Assembly (NCBI GenBank): GCA_946404405.1
Contig: CAMJDL010000014.1
Span: 1 to 64,000 of the forward strand
Length of the DNA: 64,000 bases
Direction of reading: 5' to 3'
Source of the DNA: an uncultured Prevotella sp.
GTDB taxonomy: Bacteria; Bacteroidota; Bacteroidia; Bacteroidales; Bacteroidaceae
Notes under the pieces: generated by a model
What the model was told of the DNA's origin: nothing
Seen by the model: only the letters and a program-made list of their open reading frames with translations
The model's database searches: none
In this document: positions 61,831 through 64,000 of the stretch, one piece after another
Layout: every line of letters starts with the position of its first letter
Position numbering within the stretch: position 1 is the stretch's first letter
Program-made: the position numbers and the translations under genes

Positions 61831-63118
61831 AGTCTTGGTATAAAAAGTCGTTATAAGGATATTTCTGTACGTGCAGTTCACGTACTCTACCATATAATAA
61901 CGCGCGAAGCTCGTCAATATTGTGTTTCTGCTTTGCAGAAATAAAGATGCAGTCGTCGCCAAGCTTGGCCATCCACGTGCGCTTCAGTTCGTCGAGCGAA
62001 ATGTTCTCCCGCGTCGGCTCCGTCAGGTCGTCCTCATCCTGGGGCGTCCATGTGTAGGCATCAATCTTGTTGAACACCATCATCGACGGCGTCTCGGCAC
62101 AGCCCAAGTCGGCCAGCGTCTTCTCAACCACTGATATCTGCTCCTCAAAATCGGGATGCGAGATGTCCACCACATGGACCAGCAGGTCGGCCTCGCGCAC
62201 CTCGTCGAGCGTCGACTTGAACGACTCCACCAGGTCGGAGGGCAGCTTGCGGATGAAGCCCACGGTGTCGGCCAGCAGGAAGGGCAGGTTGTCGATGGTC
62301 ACCTTGCGGACGGTCGTGTCGAGCGTGGCAAAGAGCTTGTTCTCGGCAAACACATCGCTCTTCGAGAGCAGGTTCATCATCGTCGACTTGCCCACGTTGG
62401 TATAACCCACCAACGCCACACGGATAAGCCGGCCGCGGTTCTTGCGCTGCGTCGTCTTCTGCTGGTCAATCTCCTTCAGCCGTTGCTTGAGCAGCGTGAT
62501 GCGCTGCAGGATGATACGGCGGTCCAGCTCCAACTGCGTCTCACCAGGACCGCGCAGTCCTACCGATCCCTTGCCGCCGCCAGAGCCAGAGCCGCCGCCC
62601 TGACGCTCCAAGTGCGTCCACAGCCGCTGCAGACGGGGCAGCATATAGCGGTGCTGCGCCAGCTCCACCTGGGCCTTGGCCTCGGCCGTCTGGGCACGCA
62701 TGGCAAAGATATCGAGAATCAGACTGGTGCGGTCCAGTATCTTTACCTGCAGCTCTTTCTCGATGTTGCGCAGCTGCTTGGCCGACAGTTCGTCGTCGAA
62801 GATGACCATTCCCACGAGCTGGGGAGCCTCCGCCGACCGTTCGTTCTCGTCGGTGTCGAGCCACTCGTCGTAGGCATCCTCACATTCCTTAATATATTGC
62901 TTTATTTCCAGAAGCTTACCGCTGCCGACGTAGGTCACAGCGCTCGGACCGCCCACCCTTTGGGTGAACCGCTTGACGACCACAGCCCCTGCCGTCTCGG
63001 CCAGGAACTCCAGCTCGTCCAGGTATTCCTTGGTCTTGACCTCGTCCTGCTGGTTGGTAATCAGTCCCACCAGCACCGCCGTCTCAGCCTTCGCTTCTGA
63101 TATGACAAATTCCTTCAT
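61823..63118 (-). CDS. hflX: Ribosome-associated GTPase HflX
   Basis: HflX binds the large ribosomal subunit and helps split stalled ribosomes. The 431-residue protein has an N-terminal HflX domain, a glycine-rich linker (RQGGGSGSGGGKGSVGLRGPGE) before the coiled-coil, and the G domain with GYTNVGKST (G1), DTVGFIRKLP (G3) and NKID (G4). I start at the ATG at 63118 (MKEFVISEAKAE), since an earlier ATG at 63148 lies within the predicted -7 promoter box at 63146-63153. It heads a tight gene group hflX, DUF4954, M16, fic. Confidence 0.95.
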   Translation of the reverse strand: MKEFVISEAKAETAVLVGLITNQQDEVKTKEYLDELEFLAETAGAVVVKRFTQRVGGPSAVTYVGSGKLLEIKQYIKECEDAYDEWLDTDENERSAEAPQLVGMVIFDDELSAKQLRNIEKELQVKILDRTSLILDIFAMRAQTAEAKAQVELAQHRYMLPRLQRLWTHLERQGGGSGSGGGKGSVGLRGPGETQLELDRRIILQRITLLKQRLKEIDQQKTTQRKNRGRLIRVALVGYTNVGKSTMMNLLSKSDVFAENKLFATLDTTVRKVTIDNLPFLLADTVGFIRKLPSDLVESFKSTLDEVREADLLVHVVDISHPDFEEQISVVEKTLADLGCAETPSMMVFNKIDAYTWTPQDEDDLTEPTRENISLDELKRTWMAKLGDDCIFISAKQKHNIDELRALLYGRVRELHVQKYPYNDFLYQDYE

Positions 63119-63145
63119 AAACAGTATCAAATCCTTAAGATTGTG

Positions 63146-63153
63146 CAAAGGTA
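63146..63153 (-). promoter_or_regulatory. -7 box of the hflX operon
   Basis: TACCTTTG on the minus strand, 27 bases before the chosen hflX start. This box decides against the earlier ATG at 63148. The -33 region overlaps the hairpin at 63165-63211 and has no exact TTTG at normal spacing. Confidence 0.6.
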
Positions 63154-63164
63154 ATCAAAAACTG

Positions 63165-63211
63165 GGGAACTCCCACAACAAAACTGTTATTTTTTGTTAG
63201 TGAGAGTTCCC
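63165..63211. repeat. Long imperfect hairpin between the TonB and hflX genes
   Basis: Outer arms GGGAACTC (63165-63172) and GAGTTCCC (63204-63211) enclose inner arms AACAAAA (63177-63183) and TTTTGTT (63192-63198). It may act as a terminator for the TonB gene, although a T run on the minus strand is lacking, or it may influence the hflX promoter. Confidence 0.5.
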
Positions 63212-63266
63212 TACTGCCATAGCCATATCGCTACGAACGGGACGATATCTGGAAATGTGGTCAGCG

Positions 63267-64000
63267 TTAAGGCTTGTCCAACTTGAAACTGACGGGCAGC
63301 GTGTAGGTGGTTTCTATGCGTTTGCCGTTCTGTCGGCCAGGCTCCCATCGCGGCATATTGCGCACCACGTGGATAGCCTCCTCCTTCATGGCTTCGATGG
63401 CATCATCGTAGGCCTTCATGATCTCAATGGCTTCCTCATTGCCATTCTTGGCAGCCTGACTGATCTCGATTGTGACGAGGGGCGAAGATGCCTTAACCTC
63501 AGTGACCTTGGGAGATCTGATGAGACCTGTCTTGCCGACGGTGAACTCCACTGTGACCTCTCCCTCTGCCTGCATCTCTCTGGTGACTGAGGGGTATCTC
63601 AGGTTGGCTGCCAGATAGTTGTAGATTTTTTCGTTTCCGCCAGAGTATCTGGGCATCTCCTCTTTCACTATGAACGTCGCTTCATCGCCTGTCTGGGGAT
63701 ATTCGTCCTTGAAGTGTGGGGCGTTGTTGTCAATGCTAAGCGGCTGAGTATGCACTGTAGTGCCGTTGATCTTCGTGTCGCTCTCCAGCGTAACGTTGAC
63801 TGTGGCATCCTTGATGTCGAGTATCTGGCTCTTGAATCCTACGTAAGAGATACGGATCTTGTGCTTGGGGTTCACCACCTTGAACGAGAAGTTGCCGTTA
63901 TTGTCGGTGATGCTGTTGGCCACGATGCGTCCATATTCGTCTATCTCAACAAGGTTGACGGACTGGAGCGGCTGGCCGTTCTTTGACTTTACATTGCCAG
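63267..64000 (-). CDS. TonB C-terminal-domain protein with carboxypeptidase-like domain (partial)
   Basis: The frame stays open to the window edge, so the N-terminal part is missing. Visible from the edge is a carboxypeptidase-regulatory-like beta domain (SKNGQPLQSVNLVEIDEYGR, then GNFSFKVVNPKHKIRISYVGF), a linker, and a TonB C-terminal domain (MPRYSGGNEKIYNYLAANLRYPS, EGEVTVEFTVGKTGLI). In Bacteroidales such proteins are often membrane sensors or energy transducers for TonB-dependent receptors. The TonB domain has an insertion rich in Glu/Ala (YDDAIEAMKEEAIHVV). It ends 149 bases before the hflX start. Confidence 0.82.
   Translation of the reverse strand, partial: GNVKSKNGQPLQSVNLVEIDEYGRIVANSITDNNGNFSFKVVNPKHKIRISYVGFKSQILDIKDATVNVTLESDTKINGTTVHTQPLSIDNNAPHFKDEYPQTGDEATFIVKEEMPRYSGGNEKIYNYLAANLRYPSVTREMQAEGEVTVEFTVGKTGLIRSPKVTEVKASSPLVTIEISQAAKNGNEEAIEIMKAYDDAIEAMKEEAIHVVRNMPRWEPGRQNGKRIETTYTLPVSFKLDKP

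Noticed and set aside
1..64000. CRISPR arrays, rRNA genes, insertion sequences with transposase
   Set aside because: I looked for regularly spaced repeats, rRNA landmarks and DDE-type transposase motifs and saw none.

Overview
The window looks like chromosomal DNA of a Bacteroidales bacterium, most likely Prevotellaceae (Prevotella/Segatella-like). The evidence is gene content (AsnA, a DUF4954 protein, BspA-like leucine-rich repeats, HflX, class I fumarase, TonB with a carboxypeptidase-like domain), several promoters of the Bacteroidetes type (TTTG, about 19 bases, then TAnnTTTG), and secreted proteins ending in a conserved sorting-like tail. Almost every gene is on the minus strand; the one clear plus-strand gene is a tRNA-Arg(CCG).

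Layout. 53-5630: housekeeping genes (small membrane protein, DivIC-like protein, DnaX, a secreted SGNH hydrolase, AsnA). 5840-5949: tRNA-Arg and a bidirectional terminator. 5959-46817: a surface polysaccharide locus of about 41 kb, all on the minus strand, read from a promoter at 46968-46998 to the terminator at 5917-5949. 47049-51652: NagB, an M6-family secreted peptidase, a BspA-like surface protein and a stray 3-prime gene end. 51767-54499: two genes that look phage-derived. 54583-63118: fumarase, Fic, M16 lipoprotein peptidase, DUF4954 and HflX. 63267-64000: a TonB-domain protein cut by the window edge.

The polysaccharide locus has the frame of a Wzx/Wzy pathway: Wza-like exporter, Wzz-like protein, Wzy, Wzx and two initiating phosphoglycosyltransferases. 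PglF/PglE-type enzymes make an amino-deoxy sugar, and a UDP-glucuronate 4-epimerase, a nucleotidyltransferase and a galacturonokinase-like kinase probably supply UDP-galacturonate. I recognise no ordinary GT-A or GT-B glycosyltransferase anywhere in it. The middle is instead filled with decorating enzymes: two LicD proteins, two NTP_transf_5-type proteins, a cytidylyltransferase-oxidoreductase fusion, two ATP-grasp ligases, FemAB/GNAT-like transferases, three PLP enzymes, a BCCT transporter with a barrel-like outer-membrane protein, a periplasmic EEP-fold hydrolase, and an acyl-chain module (two KAS III, two ACPs, an acyl-activating ligase, two SDRs). My inference is a short sugar unit heavily modified with phospho-groups, amino acids and a dedicated acyl group.

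Two kinds of mobile or repetitive DNA stand out. A VapE/VirE-like gene plus a DUF6078-like gene sit between wzy and the wzz-like gene, bounded by matching 94-base inverted repeats (40422-40515 and 43145-43238), with three palindromes exactly 21 bases apart upstream of the VapE gene. Near 9957-10548 two short repeat families alternate around a DUF559 endonuclease remnant, and a copy of each lies in frame inside a nucleotidyltransferase gene. Purine-rich iterated repeats also occur at many gene junctions and inside several coding regions.
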